Positions 15,971 to 24,214 of a stretch of DNA of 64,000 nucleotides are shown here, piece by piece. Source of the stretch: Hyphomicrobiales bacterium (GTDB lineage Bacteria > Pseudomonadota > Alphaproteobacteria > Rhizobiales > Rhizobiaceae); the NCBI GenBank assembly GCA_900472485.1, contig UCII01000008.1, positions 124,001 through 188,000 on the forward strand, given 5' to 3'. A program made the translations under genes and the position numbers. The notes beneath the pieces are model-generated. The model made no database searches. It saw only the letters and a list, made by a program, of their open reading frames with translations, and was not told the DNA's origin. Within the stretch, counting starts at the first letter, position 1. Each line of letters opens with the position of its first letter.

Positions 15971-16468
15971 ATGGTTTCAAGTGCATGGTTTCATCGCATA
16001 AAGGCGGCACAACGCGATCTTATACGGCTTGTCGGCGGCATAGAGCGTTCTGCTGAAATCTCCTCCATCTCGAAGAGCCACATTGGTCGCATGAACAATG
16101 CGACCGACCCGGAATTGATGCCGTTACATGCGGTCTATGCCCTGGAATCCGAATGCGGCGTGCCGGTCGTTACCTCGGCGATGGCCGAGCTGAGCGGAAA
16201 GCGCCTCGTGGACCCCGAAAGCGAGCGCGGAGCCGATCACTGCCTAATTGCTGCCTATTCCGAAACTGTTCGGAAAGCCGGTGATCTGATTTCCGGCGGA
16301 GCGGTTGCGATTGCCGATTTGGTTGTGACGCCTGCGGAGGCGGCGAAGATGGACCGCGATGCTGCGGAACTCGAGCAGGGGATTGCGGTTCTTCGGCAAG
16401 CTCTTGCAGCCGTTAAAGCACGGGGCGGGCACAAGGTCGGCTTTCAGGTGGTCGGAGGCGGACAATGA
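15971..16468 (+). CDS. Phage early regulatory-type protein (CII-like region)
   Basis: A 165-residue protein. The N-terminal 80 residues (HRIKAAQRDLIRLVGGIERS, AEISSISKSHIGRMNNATD) look like a helix-turn-helix, followed by LMPLHAVYALESECG. The C-terminal part (about 110-155) is a predicted helix rich in Ala and charged residues (AAKMDRDAAELEQG). Proteins of this kind occupy the CII position in the early operon of rhizobial and Mu-like alphaproteobacterial prophages. The activator role is inference. The next gene overlaps its stop (ATGA). Confidence 0.55.
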   Translation: MVSSAWFHRIKAAQRDLIRLVGGIERSAEISSISKSHIGRMNNATDPELMPLHAVYALESECGVPVVTSAMAELSGKRLVDPESERGADHCLIAAYSETVRKAGDLISGGAVAIADLVVTPAEAAKMDRDAAELEQGIAVLRQALAAVKARGGHKVGFQVVGGGQ

Positions 16469-16713
16469 AGCCTCAAACCGATCCGGCCATCGATGAATTA
16501 ATGTCCCGCCCCTTGTCCGAACGCGCAAGGGGTTTTCTGCGTGAGGTGCAGCACTCCGGCGGGCGCGCCGATGTTGCGCATGATGCTATTCGCCAGCGTC
16601 TCGCGCAGGAATGCCGCCGCTGCGGTTATCTCCATATCCGCGCAGACGAGCGAACCGTAAAGCTGACTGGCCTCGGGCAAGCCTACCTCGACCGATTGAT
16701 GAGGGCGAACTGA
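16465..16713 (+). CDS. Small early phage protein, winged-helix-like
   Basis: An 82-residue protein whose ATG overlaps the upstream stop, so it is translationally coupled. The middle (AHDAIRQRLAQECRRCGYL, then RADERTVKLTGLGQAYLDRL) reads as helix-helix-beta-hairpin and may be a small winged helix. Two Cys are close together (CRRC). No family match is known to me. Confidence 0.5.
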   Translation: MKPQTDPAIDELMSRPLSERARGFLREVQHSGGRADVAHDAIRQRLAQECRRCGYLHIRADERTVKLTGLGQAYLDRLMRAN

Positions 16714-18110
16714 TGGCCGGCTACAGTTCCGTCAAGCTCCCTAAGCCCGGCCCGAATGCGCTCGCCCTTATCACGACAGCGGTTCGCGATGGGGTCGTGT
16801 TGGCGGCAGAGCCAAGGCATGTGACTGCGGCCAATAACGCGGTTGGCAACCGCTATCTCACCCGCGACAAGAAAGACTCGAAAACCTACTATCCGACCGA
16901 CCGCGCGCGGGAGCTGCTGGCGACCTTGCAGGGTATTGCGGAGCCGGGGGACTTACCGGATGCCGGGGATATACCTTCGAATTTGCTGGATATCCCATCA
17001 CCGGCCGACGCGTCCGATTTAGTGGAGACGGTCGAGCGGGCGAGGGCGCTGCTGGACGAGGGCGATATCGTCAATGCCCGCATTGTTGCATCCGTCGCCT
17101 ATGCCACGGCCAAGACGGCGGCGCAATTCGCCGAGCAGATCGGCGCAACGGAAAAGCTGATCGCCAAGGCGCGGCGCATGCAGGCCGACGCCTTGCTGAT
17201 CGAAGCCCGCGCCAAAATCCTGATCGCCGATAAATGGGATGAAGCGCAAGCGGCTGGCAAAGTTTCCAAAGGCGGACGGCCGAAACCCGTTTCCGACGGA
17301 AACGGGTTAACTGCTGCGGATACGGGCCTTTCTCGCAAGGAAATCCACGAAGCCCGCAAATTGGCGGCGGCGGAACATCGCGAGCCGGGCATAGTCGAGC
17401 GCGCAATTCAGGCACGGCTATCCGCCGGACTTGGACCGACGCGCGCCAATCTTCGCGCGGCTGTCGGAACGGCAAGCGCCACGAAAGCGGAGCGCGGCCA
17501 AAACCTTTACGAAACGCCGCCGGAAGCCATGCATACGCTGCTGGCACTCGAGGATTTTTCCACCACCGTATTCGAGCCGGCATGCGGGCGCGGCGCGATT
17601 TCTCGCATGCTGGAAGCCGCCGGCTACGGTGTCGTTCTTGCCGATCTGGCCGATTACGGCACAGCGGACCAACACGGCGAATTGCAGGAGGTGCAAGACT
17701 TCCTGACTTCGCAGCCGGGGGATGCCGGCTCTTACGATATCGTGACGAACCCGCCCTATGGCGACGTTCTCAACGCCTTCGTCGCGCATGCGCTGCGGGT
17801 CTTTCGGCCGCGCAAGATGGCGCTCCTTCTCAACCTGAATTTTCTTTGCGGCTTCGCGGACGATGACCGCAATTTTGTCATGGATGACTGCCCGCCGGCT
17901 CGCGTCTACGTGTTCAAGCGCCGGTTGCCTATGATGCATCGCGACGGATGGAGCGGAGAGAAGGCAAGCAGCCGCATGAATACCGCGTGGTTTGTTTGGG
18001 AACTGCGCGAAGACGGCACATGTGGCGATTGCACGGTTGCGCGTCGTGTTGACTGGAAAGACTTCCTGCCGGCCGAAACAGCCACCACGGCGGAAAGCGA
18101 GGCGGCATGA
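16713..18110 (+). CDS. Phage DNA methyltransferase with N-terminal ParB-like region
   Basis: A 465-residue protein from ATG 16713, which overlaps the upstream TGA. The C-terminal part is an S-adenosylmethionine-dependent DNA methyltransferase: FEPACGRGAISRML (motif I, about 287-300) and TNPPYGD (motif IV NPPY, about 345-351), the latter typical of N6-adenine enzymes. The N-terminal 260 residues carry helical Ala-rich stretches and LSRKEIHEARKLAAAE, which resembles the DNA-binding part of phage ParB-like proteins. It would modify phage or host DNA, probably to avoid restriction. The recognition target region is unclear. No cognate restriction gene is nearby. Confidence 0.75.
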   Translation: MAGYSSVKLPKPGPNALALITTAVRDGVVLAAEPRHVTAANNAVGNRYLTRDKKDSKTYYPTDRARELLATLQGIAEPGDLPDAGDIPSNLLDIPSPADASDLVETVERARALLDEGDIVNARIVASVAYATAKTAAQFAEQIGATEKLIAKARRMQADALLIEARAKILIADKWDEAQAAGKVSKGGRPKPVSDGNGLTAADTGLSRKEIHEARKLAAAEHREPGIVERAIQARLSAGLGPTRANLRAAVGTASATKAERGQNLYETPPEAMHTLLALEDFSTTVFEPACGRGAISRMLEAAGYGVVLADLADYGTADQHGELQEVQDFLTSQPGDAGSYDIVTNPPYGDVLNAFVAHALRVFRPRKMALLLNLNFLCGFADDDRNFVMDDCPPARVYVFKRRLPMMHRDGWSGEKASSRMNTAWFVWELREDGTCGDCTVARRVDWKDFLPAETATTAESEAA

Positions 18111-18655
18111 CGACGCCCGCGCAGGCCGCTCGCGAACGCGAGAAAGCGCGTGTCTCTCGATTGACCGGCATCGCCGAGCTTTGCCGAGGCGACCGATGGT
18201 CTATCGACACCGATGGCGCGGACACCCGCATTGTTGTGCGGCGCGCGACGGGTGAACACGCCGTGCTTTGCACCATGCATGCCGATGCTCTTCCCGAAGA
18301 TATCGAGCTTATCAGCGGCGCGCTTGAGAACGTGGTGATGTTCCTTGAGCTGCGCCGTCGCGCCGTCATCGCATTGCGGCAAGGCCGGACCCGCGAACCT
18401 ATGCCGAGCCGGCTGCGCGCGGGCGATTTTGCAGCGAACGCGGCCATGCTTTGCGCGGAGCCGCTGTTTCATCGCTTTCTTGAGCGTCGCGACAGCAGCC
18501 GCGCCATCCATAACAAGGACCATGCCGATACCGTCCTGAAAAAGCTACTCGGCATTTCCAGCAAAACGCAACTGAACAGCGAAGAGCGTGCACAGGTCGC
18601 CTTTCTCGGCCTGCGCGCCGACTTCGACGTGTGGAAACAGGGGAGGGGTCGTTGA
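18107..18655 (+). CDS. Early phage protein, unknown
   Basis: A 182-residue protein whose ATG overlaps the methyltransferase stop. It has an N-terminal alpha/beta portion (GDRWSIDTDGADTRIVVRRATGEHAVL) and a C-terminal helical half (RAGDFAANAAMLCAEPLFHRFL, KLLGISSKTQLN). It belongs to the tightly coupled early operon between methyltransferase and replication protein. No function is recognisable. It could be a DNA-binding or replication accessory protein. Confidence 0.5.
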   Translation: MTTPAQAAREREKARVSRLTGIAELCRGDRWSIDTDGADTRIVVRRATGEHAVLCTMHADALPEDIELISGALENVVMFLELRRRAVIALRQGRTREPMPSRLRAGDFAANAAMLCAEPLFHRFLERRDSSRAIHNKDHADTVLKKLLGISSKTQLNSEERAQVAFLGLRADFDVWKQGRGR

Positions 18656-18945
18656 GCCACGTACTACCCATTATCGAAGAGCTTTGCGACTGCGAGACCG
18701 ATGCACAGCGCGCCGACTGGCTCTTGCGCGTGCCGGCAGGCGTCATCTATCGTGATTGCGCGACAATCCGCCGTGTCCTGATGGAAGCGCAATTCCGCTG
18801 TGGATTGGACGCATTGGACGTGGAATTCGCTGCCATCAATGCTACGCGCCTGCCGGACGGCGGGTTGCCGCAAACGATCGTACTTGCCGTCCAGGCTGCT
18901 CGCTCGTTCCTTCGCGACATCGTGCGCAAAGGCGGTGCCCAGTGA
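18652..18945 (+). CDS. Small early phage protein, unknown
   Basis: About 97 residues from TTG 18652, which overlaps the upstream TGA and follows GGGAGGGG. An ATG at 18631 gives 104 residues but lacks a ribosome binding site. The sequence is helical and acidic (PIIEELCDCETDAQRADWLL, then IYRDCATIRRVLMEAQFRCG) with several Cys. Its stop is shared with the start of the replication gene, so the two are coupled. Confidence 0.5.
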   Translation: MSHVLPIIEELCDCETDAQRADWLLRVPAGVIYRDCATIRRVLMEAQFRCGLDALDVEFAAINATRLPDGGLPQTIVLAVQAARSFLRDIVRKGGAQ

Positions 18946-20156
18946 GCGGCGAGGCTACCATTCGGCGCGGTGCGCGAAATGCCCGCTATGCCGCTATTCC
19001 CAATCATGTGTTCGAAGATGACCGCCTTTCCATGGAGGCGCGTTGGCTGCTCGGCTATCTCCTATCGAAGCCGGACAACTGGACCGTCGTCGTTGGCGAT
19101 ATCGTCAAGAAAGGCGGTTGTGGCCGCGACAAGGCGCGCAAGATGATCGCCGAGCTTGTCGAGTTTGGTTATGCCGAACGCGAGCAGTCGCGTGCAGACG
19201 GCAAATTCGGCGCGTCCAATCTGGTCATTTTTGATGAGCCGCGTTCGTCTGAAGAGGGGCAATCGGAGCCGTGCGATAGTGTGGCATTTTTACCGCAGAC
19301 TGAAATGCCGGCGCCGGCAAAACCGTCGCCGGTAAAACCGGCGCCGGCAAAATCGGCACATAGTAATAACTTAGAATCTAGCAATACTGATTATGAGCAA
19401 GAGAGAGATGCGCGCGACGAAGGTTCGGACGAAAAGCCGGAAGCCGTCGAGCGTGCCTTTCGCCGCTGGTACGCCAAATGGCCAACGCGGGACAAGGACA
19501 GCGAATATGCTGCCCGTAAGGCTTGGCAGAAGCTATCGCCAGAGCAGCGGGCCGAATGCATCGCCAAATCTCCGACCTACATCGAGCGTGCCGAGAAAGC
19601 GAAGATCTCGGTTCCTTGGGGCGGAGCGTATCTTTCCGGTCGTGATTGGGAAAAGCTCGAAGACCCGAAGTCCGACGTTGCGCTGCCTATCGTCCACGGG
19701 GCTTACACGAGGGCGTGGCATGCCGGGCGGTGCGCCGAGCTGCTGAAACCCGCCTCCGCCACCATGCCGGCATTGCCGCCGTTGCTTCGGGTGCTTGTGG
19801 CCGAGGGCGGCGAAAAAGCTGAAGCGATCTTGCGGGAACGCCGCGCCAAGCATGGTTGGCCGAAGGTCAACACCATGGATGAGCGTGCCCAGGACCATAA
19901 GGGCATGACAGTAGCCCCGAACATTTTCCGTATCTCGGAAGGCTTCACCAACATCCGCCGGAATGGCGAGCTGTGCGCGGCTTGGGAGCGATATTTCGCG
20001 CGTACTGGATTGCCATGGGTGCCGGCCCCTGTCGGTGTCGAGTGGTTCTTTTTCCCGCCTATTGCTGTCGAGGCCACCGATTTAGACGCGGCTGTCAGCG
20101 AGGCGTGGGCAGCATTTGAACAGCAGGTTAACGAGGGACATTCCAATGATGCATGA
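18942..20156 (+). CDS. Phage replication protein with N-terminal winged helix
   Basis: A 404-residue protein from GTG 18942, which overlaps the upstream stop; the frame is open further up but those codons fall inside the preceding gene. Residues about 10-95 form a helix-turn-helix (LSMEARWLLGYLLSKPDNWT, KARKMIAELVEFGYAEREQ), as in phage replication initiators of the lambda O type. A Pro/Ala/Lys-rich linker (about 120-150) covers three 15-bp DNA repeats. The rest (about 165-400) holds a Trp-rich helical part (RRWYAKWPTRDKDSEYAARK, WGGAYLSGRDWEKL). No helicase motif is seen, so it is an initiator or loader rather than a helicase. The next gene overlaps its end. Confidence 0.65.
   Translation: MSGEATIRRGARNARYAAIPNHVFEDDRLSMEARWLLGYLLSKPDNWTVVVGDIVKKGGCGRDKARKMIAELVEFGYAEREQSRADGKFGASNLVIFDEPRSSEEGQSEPCDSVAFLPQTEMPAPAKPSPVKPAPAKSAHSNNLESSNTDYEQERDARDEGSDEKPEAVERAFRRWYAKWPTRDKDSEYAARKAWQKLSPEQRAECIAKSPTYIERAEKAKISVPWGGAYLSGRDWEKLEDPKSDVALPIVHGAYTRAWHAGRCAELLKPASATMPALPPLLRVLVAEGGEKAEAILRERRAKHGWPKVNTMDERAQDHKGMTVAPNIFRISEGFTNIRRNGELCAAWERYFARTGLPWVPAPVGVEWFFFPPIAVEATDLDAAVSEAWAAFEQQVNEGHSNDA
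19308..19396 (+). other. Candidate phage replication origin inside the replication gene
   Basis: Three tandem 15-bp repeats lie at 19308-19322, 19323-19337 and 19338-19352; the first and third (CCGGCGCCGGCAAAA) are identical and the second differs in two positions. An AT-rich stretch of about 38 bases (19359-19396, about 29% G+C) follows in an otherwise GC-rich gene. Iterons next to an AT-rich unwinding region inside the initiator gene is the layout of the lambda origin. The repeats also encode a KPAPAK-like linker, so a purely protein-level cause is possible. Confidence 0.45.
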
Positions 20157-20823
20157 CGTGAAAATCTATGCCGCCAGCAAACCGGTCAATCCGGAGGTTT
20201 ACGACCTGACGCGCTTTGCATCGCTGTTCGATCAGCTGCGCGACCGCAAGCGAATCAAGGCCACGATGCTCTCCATGGCGGCGGGCGATCAGCCGGGGAA
20301 CCGTGAATGGTTTGTGATCGAGACGAGGCACAAGCAGGAAATTTCTGTTGAAGATGCCCTAAGCAAAGCGGGCGTGAAAACTTTTTTGCCGCTCGAAAAT
20401 GTCGGCCATCAGGTTGTTCGCGGCAAGCTGATGCAAGACGTGATGCGCCCGCTGATGCCGGGCTATGTGCTCGTCAACATGGTGTATTCTGCGGCTGCGG
20501 TATGCGGTATTTGCCGCGTGGACGGCGTTGCCGGCTTTGTGGGCGGCATGGTGTCGCCGCATCGTGTATCCGATCAGGAAGTGCAAAGATTCAAAGCGTT
20601 CGATGAAGCGCCCGACGCGCAACACTGCATGGCGTTCAGGCGCGGGATGACTGTTCGATTTACCTTCGGACCCTTCGCAAGGTTCAACGGCGTCATCTGC
20701 AAAATGCGCAAGGACCGCACCATTGATGGCCAGCGCGTGCCGACCGGGGCAGTGGTCAAGGTCGAGCTTTTCGGCAAGGAACATCTCATAGAAGCCCCTC
20801 TTGCGTTCTTGGAAAAGTTGTGA
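20146..20823 (+). CDS. NusG/RfaH-family transcription elongation protein encoded by the phage
   Basis: A 225-residue NusG homologue from ATG 20146 (GAGGGACA before it). The N-terminal NGN domain (about 48-150) starts NREWFVIETRHKQEISVEDAL and continues with GVKTFLPLENVGHQVVRG and LMPGYVLVNM, matching the RNA polymerase clamp-binding fold. The C-terminal KOW domain (about 168-225) holds MTVRFTFGPFARFNGVI. The host has its own nusG, so this is a specialised paralogue. Its position directly before a foldable RNA segment, a terminator and the late genes suggests it lets polymerase read through, like RfaH or LoaP. That function is inferred. Confidence 0.85.
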   Translation: MMHDVKIYAASKPVNPEVYDLTRFASLFDQLRDRKRIKATMLSMAAGDQPGNREWFVIETRHKQEISVEDALSKAGVKTFLPLENVGHQVVRGKLMQDVMRPLMPGYVLVNMVYSAAAVCGICRVDGVAGFVGGMVSPHRVSDQEVQRFKAFDEAPDAQHCMAFRRGMTVRFTFGPFARFNGVICKMRKDRTIDGQRVPTGAVVKVELFGKEHLIEAPLAFLEKL

Positions 20824-20830
20824 GAGTCAG

Positions 20831-20949
20831 AAGGCAGGATGATCTACCGTCCATGTGCAAGCGCGCCACCTTCGGGGCAGGCGAGCGGAGCGAAAAGCTT
20901 CCACGCTGTTTAGCCGGGTAGACCCTGCCTTGTCCCTCTCGATAGAGAG
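20831..20949 (+). ncRNA. Foldable non-coding element between the NusG-like gene and the late operon
   Basis: An 8-bp stem (20831-20838 with 20924-20931) continues, past a 4-by-1 internal loop, into a 6-bp stem (20843-20848 with 20917-20922), enclosing about 68 bases. Inside these, AGCGGAGC and GCTTCCACGCT can pair. A CTCTC-GATA-GAGAG hairpin follows at 20936-20949. The segment has no convincing gene. It may be the recognition site of the NusG-like protein or an independent RNA; both are inference. Confidence 0.4.
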
Positions 20950-20999
20950 CAGCGACTCAAGGTCGGTGCTACTGCATTGCTGAAATCATCATCGCATCG

Positions 21000-21026
21000 A
21001 AGGCGGTCCATCGGATCGCCTTTTCT
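21000..21026 (+). terminator. Terminator-like hairpin before the late operon
   Basis: A 10-bp stem (21000-21009 with 21013-21022, one G-T pair), a 3-base loop and TTCT at the end; the last paired bases are also T. It lies 24 bases before the first late gene, where it would stop early transcripts unless polymerase is modified. Confidence 0.65.
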
Positions 21027-21050
21027 GTATTCCATAGGTAGGGCTTGCCG

Positions 21051-21620
21051 ATGACCGCGATATCCATGCGATGGGTTGACCGCAACCTTTCGGAATACGG
21101 CAAGCGCATCGGGGAGCTGAAAGACCGCTTCCCGAAGGTCTTGCCCCGCATCGTCAATCAGGTCGGCAATCGCGCCAAGACCGTTGTCATTCGCGAGCTG
21201 ACGAAACAGACAGGCTTGCCGCGCGCGACCATCGTCAAGGCGATAGGAACGCCATCGGCGGCGCATCCCGGCAAGCTGCACTACGATATGGTGACGCGAG
21301 GCGGAAACATTCGCTTGAAATATCTTCGCCCAAAGGAAACTCCGGCGGGCGTGGTGGCGAGGCCATTCGGAAAGCCGACGCTCTATCCGGGGTCGTTCAT
21401 GCGCGGCGGCTTGTTCCCCGACCGCATAAACGTGCCTCACTTCAACGGACACGTCTTCTATCGGTTGAACCGATCCGGCTCAAAGATCACCTTTGCTCGC
21501 TCCGGTGTGTTTATCCCACGGGAGATGACCACGGGTGTGACCTCTGCGGCCTTCCATCGGGTCGCCGCACCGTTGCTTAAAGAGCGGGTCGAGGCGGCGT
21601 TGGCCAAGCTCGTGCCTTGA
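21051..21620 (+). CDS. Minor tail protein Z-like (tail completion)
   Basis: About 189 residues from ATG 21051 (GGTAGGG upstream). It resembles the lambda gpZ/Minor_tail_Z family: a basic N-terminus with GNRAKTVVIRELTKQTGLPR, a middle with GNIRLKYLRPKETPAGVVA, and PHFNGHVFYRLNR followed by the RSGVFIPREMTTG segment. In lambda gpZ helps finish the tail end that joins the head. Here it sits before the terminase genes and not with the tail genes, which is unusual. A head-tail joining role fits, with moderate confidence. Confidence 0.6.
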   Translation: MTAISMRWVDRNLSEYGKRIGELKDRFPKVLPRIVNQVGNRAKTVVIRELTKQTGLPRATIVKAIGTPSAAHPGKLHYDMVTRGGNIRLKYLRPKETPAGVVARPFGKPTLYPGSFMRGGLFPDRINVPHFNGHVFYRLNRSGSKITFARSGVFIPREMTTGVTSAAFHRVAAPLLKERVEAALAKLVP

Positions 21621-21784
21621 CGGCCTGCCCATCGGCCCGTCGTCGTCGCCGGCCCGGGCCTCCCCCTCGGTTGGGTCCTTCCCCCAAAAGAGGCCGATTA
21701 GCGGGTGCGCGCGACTGCGGGATTTCGCTCTGTGAAAAAAATCATAAGGGGATTCCGCCGCTCTTTCGGTGGAATCGGAATCAC

Positions 21785-22519
21785 ATGGCAAAGAGCTACC
21801 CCGAAGAACTTCGCTTGCAGGTCATCGCCTACCTAGACGAGGGCCATTCCGTTCGCGATGCGGCGGAAAAATTCGATGTTAGCCCAAGTTATGCGGCCAA
21901 GGCGCACAAGAAACAGGCAGCGGCGGACCAAACCGTGCTGTTGGAGCAGTCTGAAGCATCAGAAGGCGAGACGACGGACGCTGACGACGGCGAAATCACG
22001 GCTTCGGAGTTGGCGGATTTGCTCGGTGTTTCAAAGCGAGCGATCTCCGATTTTGTCGAGCGTGGAATCGTGGTGAAGACAGAACGGAATCGCTTCGACA
22101 TGGCTCGGTCGGTTCAGCTCTACTGCGAGCACCTTCGGATGGTCGCTGCCGGTCGAACCGGCGACGGTTCCGACGTGTTGACAGTGGAGCGCACGCGCTT
22201 GGCTAGAGAGCAGGCCGACCAAACCGCGCTGAAGAACGCGGCGCTTCGTCGGGAACTGATCGCGATTGCTGACGTGCGGCACGAATGGACTTCGCTCGGC
22301 CGTCGCATTCGCAATGGCATGCTTTCGGTTCCCTCGCGTTGCCGCCAGCTTCTTCCACACCTCACCACTTACGACGTTGATCTGATCGACCGCGAAATCA
22401 GATCGGCGCTTACCGGACTCGGTGACGAAGACAATGGAATCAGCTCTGACGACATTGCGGCGAGCGTTGTGGGACAGTCTGCTACCGCCTCCCAAATTGA
22501 AGCTGTCGGAGTGGATTGA
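21785..22519 (+). CDS. Terminase small subunit (Nu1-like) with extra N-terminal HTH
   Basis: A 244-residue protein from ATG 21785. The first 45 residues (YPEELRLQVIAYLDEGHSVR, then AAEKFDVSPSYAAKAH) look like the helix-turn-helix of IS630/Tc1-type transposases. After an acidic linker comes a Nu1-type winged helix (TASELADLLGVSKRAISDFV) and the LTVERTRLAREQADQTALKN coiled coil. It ends in RREWT-like VRHEWTSLGRRIRNGML, typical of phage small terminases that bind the packaging site and the large subunit. The gap before it (21621-21784) holds no gene. Confidence 0.75.
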   Translation: MAKSYPEELRLQVIAYLDEGHSVRDAAEKFDVSPSYAAKAHKKQAAADQTVLLEQSEASEGETTDADDGEITASELADLLGVSKRAISDFVERGIVVKTERNRFDMARSVQLYCEHLRMVAAGRTGDGSDVLTVERTRLAREQADQTALKNAALRRELIAIADVRHEWTSLGRRIRNGMLSVPSRCRQLLPHLTTYDVDLIDREIRSALTGLGDEDNGISSDDIAASVVGQSATASQIEAVGVD

Positions 22520-24212
22520 AAAGACTGTTTATCTGCCCGAAGGCGTGTCATCGCTCACGGGGATGGTCCGGCTTTGGCCGCCGCAGGTCGAGATTGCGGA
22601 TGCCATCGGTAGCGCTGCAATCGAACGGGTGACGCTGGTGAAGCCGGTTCGCGTTGGCTTCACCACGTTGTTGACGAGCGCCCTGGCAAGTTTCTGCTAC
22701 AACGACCCGTCGCCCATCCTATCGCTTCTGCCAACAGAAGCCGACTGCCGCGACTATATGGTTTCCGATGTCGAGCCGATCTTTGACGCTTCGCCTTCTT
22801 TGCGAGGCTTGCTGACGGGAGATACCGACGAAGGCGGTCGCAACACGCTCTTGGCTCGGCGGTTTCCCGGAGGCTTCCTCAAGGTCATCGCGGCAAAGGC
22901 ACCGCGAAATCTTCGTCGCCACAACGTCCGCATCCTCTTCATTGACGAAGCGGACGGCATGGATGCGACGAAAGAGGGCTCGCCGATCTTGCTTGCCGAG
23001 CGACGTACGCTCTCGTTCGCAGACCGCAAGATCGTCATGGGGTCCACGCCGGTCTACAAGGCGACAAGCCATGTCTTGCGGGCCTACGAGCAATCGGACA
23101 AGCGCATTTACGAATTGCCTTGCCCGGAGTGCGGCCACTTTCACGAACTGAAATGGAGCGACATTCATTGGCCCGAGGGCGAGCCGGAGAAGGCTTACTA
23201 TGTGTGCCCGGAATGCGGTTGCGCCATAGATGAGCGACACAAACCGGCGATGGTCGCCGCCGGACGGTGGCGAGCACTGCGACCGGAAGTCAAGGATCAT
23301 GCCGGCTTTCGCATGAATGCCCTGATTTCACTTCTGCCGAATGCATCCTGGGGCCGCTTGGCGCGAGAGTTTGTCACCGTAAAGAATGACCCTTCGACGC
23401 TGCAAACCTTCGTGAATACGATCCTCGCCGAAGGATGGGAGGATGAAAGCGACGAACTGGACGATATTGAGCTTGCGACACGCGCCGAAGATTTTGGGCT
23501 TGAGAATATCCCTCTCGACGTTCTCATTATCACCGTCGGCGTTGACGTGCAGGATGATCGACTAGAAGCGACCTTCGTGGGTTGGGATAAGGCGGGCATC
23601 CCCTACATTCTCGGGCATACCGTGATTTGGGGCCGCTATGACGATCATTCGACATGGACCGAACTCGACCTTGCACTGTCTGCCCGGTGGAAGCACCCGC
23701 TCGGCGGAGTGATCAAGGTCGATGCCGTTTGCGTGGACAGTTCGGACGGCGAGACCATGGAAACGGTCTATCGCTATGCCTTCCCTCGCTTCAATCGTCG
23801 CATCTTCGCCATCAAGGGAGCTGCGGGAAACCGGCCTTGGATCGAGCGTTCGAAGACGACGGTAAAGGGCGGGCGTCTCTTCATCGTCGGTGTCGAAAGC
23901 ATCAAGAGCAACATATTCGGTCGCCTCGCTCGCCCGAAGTCCATGCGCTTTTCGAAGGACTTGCCGGATGTTTGGTATGAGCAGGTCACGGGCGAGCAGA
24001 TGGTGGTCCGCTATGTGCGCGGGCAATCGAGCCGCCAATTCGTACCGGTGCCCGGTCGCCGCCACGAGGCGCTTGACTGCACCGTCTATGCCTTTGCCGC
24101 CCGGCAAATGGTCAATCCCAATTGGGCGCATCGTGAGGGCGAGCTATCCACGCCGCCGCAAGCGCCTTCACCCTCGCAGGTACAGAAAATAGCAACATCG
24201 GAGTGGTTATAG
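22422..24212 (+). CDS. Terminase large subunit (gpA family)
   Basis: About 596 residues; the frame overlaps the small subunit by 98 bases, and an ATG at 22437 is an alternative start. It is a GpA-type packaging ATPase-nuclease. The ATPase loop is the deviant KPVRVGFTTLLTS, Walker B is VRILFIDEADGMD, and a zinc-ribbon lies at CPECGHFHELKW to CPECGCA. The nuclease domain starts with IITVGVDVQDDRLEATFVG (first Asp of the RNase H-like site). It cuts concatemeric DNA and pumps it into the prohead. Both domains look intact. Confidence 0.95.
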   Translation: MTKTMESALTTLRRALWDSLLPPPKLKLSEWIEKTVYLPEGVSSLTGMVRLWPPQVEIADAIGSAAIERVTLVKPVRVGFTTLLTSALASFCYNDPSPILSLLPTEADCRDYMVSDVEPIFDASPSLRGLLTGDTDEGGRNTLLARRFPGGFLKVIAAKAPRNLRRHNVRILFIDEADGMDATKEGSPILLAERRTLSFADRKIVMGSTPVYKATSHVLRAYEQSDKRIYELPCPECGHFHELKWSDIHWPEGEPEKAYYVCPECGCAIDERHKPAMVAAGRWRALRPEVKDHAGFRMNALISLLPNASWGRLAREFVTVKNDPSTLQTFVNTILAEGWEDESDELDDIELATRAEDFGLENIPLDVLIITVGVDVQDDRLEATFVGWDKAGIPYILGHTVIWGRYDDHSTWTELDLALSARWKHPLGGVIKVDAVCVDSSDGETMETVYRYAFPRFNRRIFAIKGAAGNRPWIERSKTTVKGGRLFIVGVESIKSNIFGRLARPKSMRFSKDLPDVWYEQVTGEQMVVRYVRGQSSRQFVPVPGRRHEALDCTVYAFAARQMVNPNWAHREGELSTPPQAPSPSQVQKIATSEWL

Positions 24213-24214
24213 CG

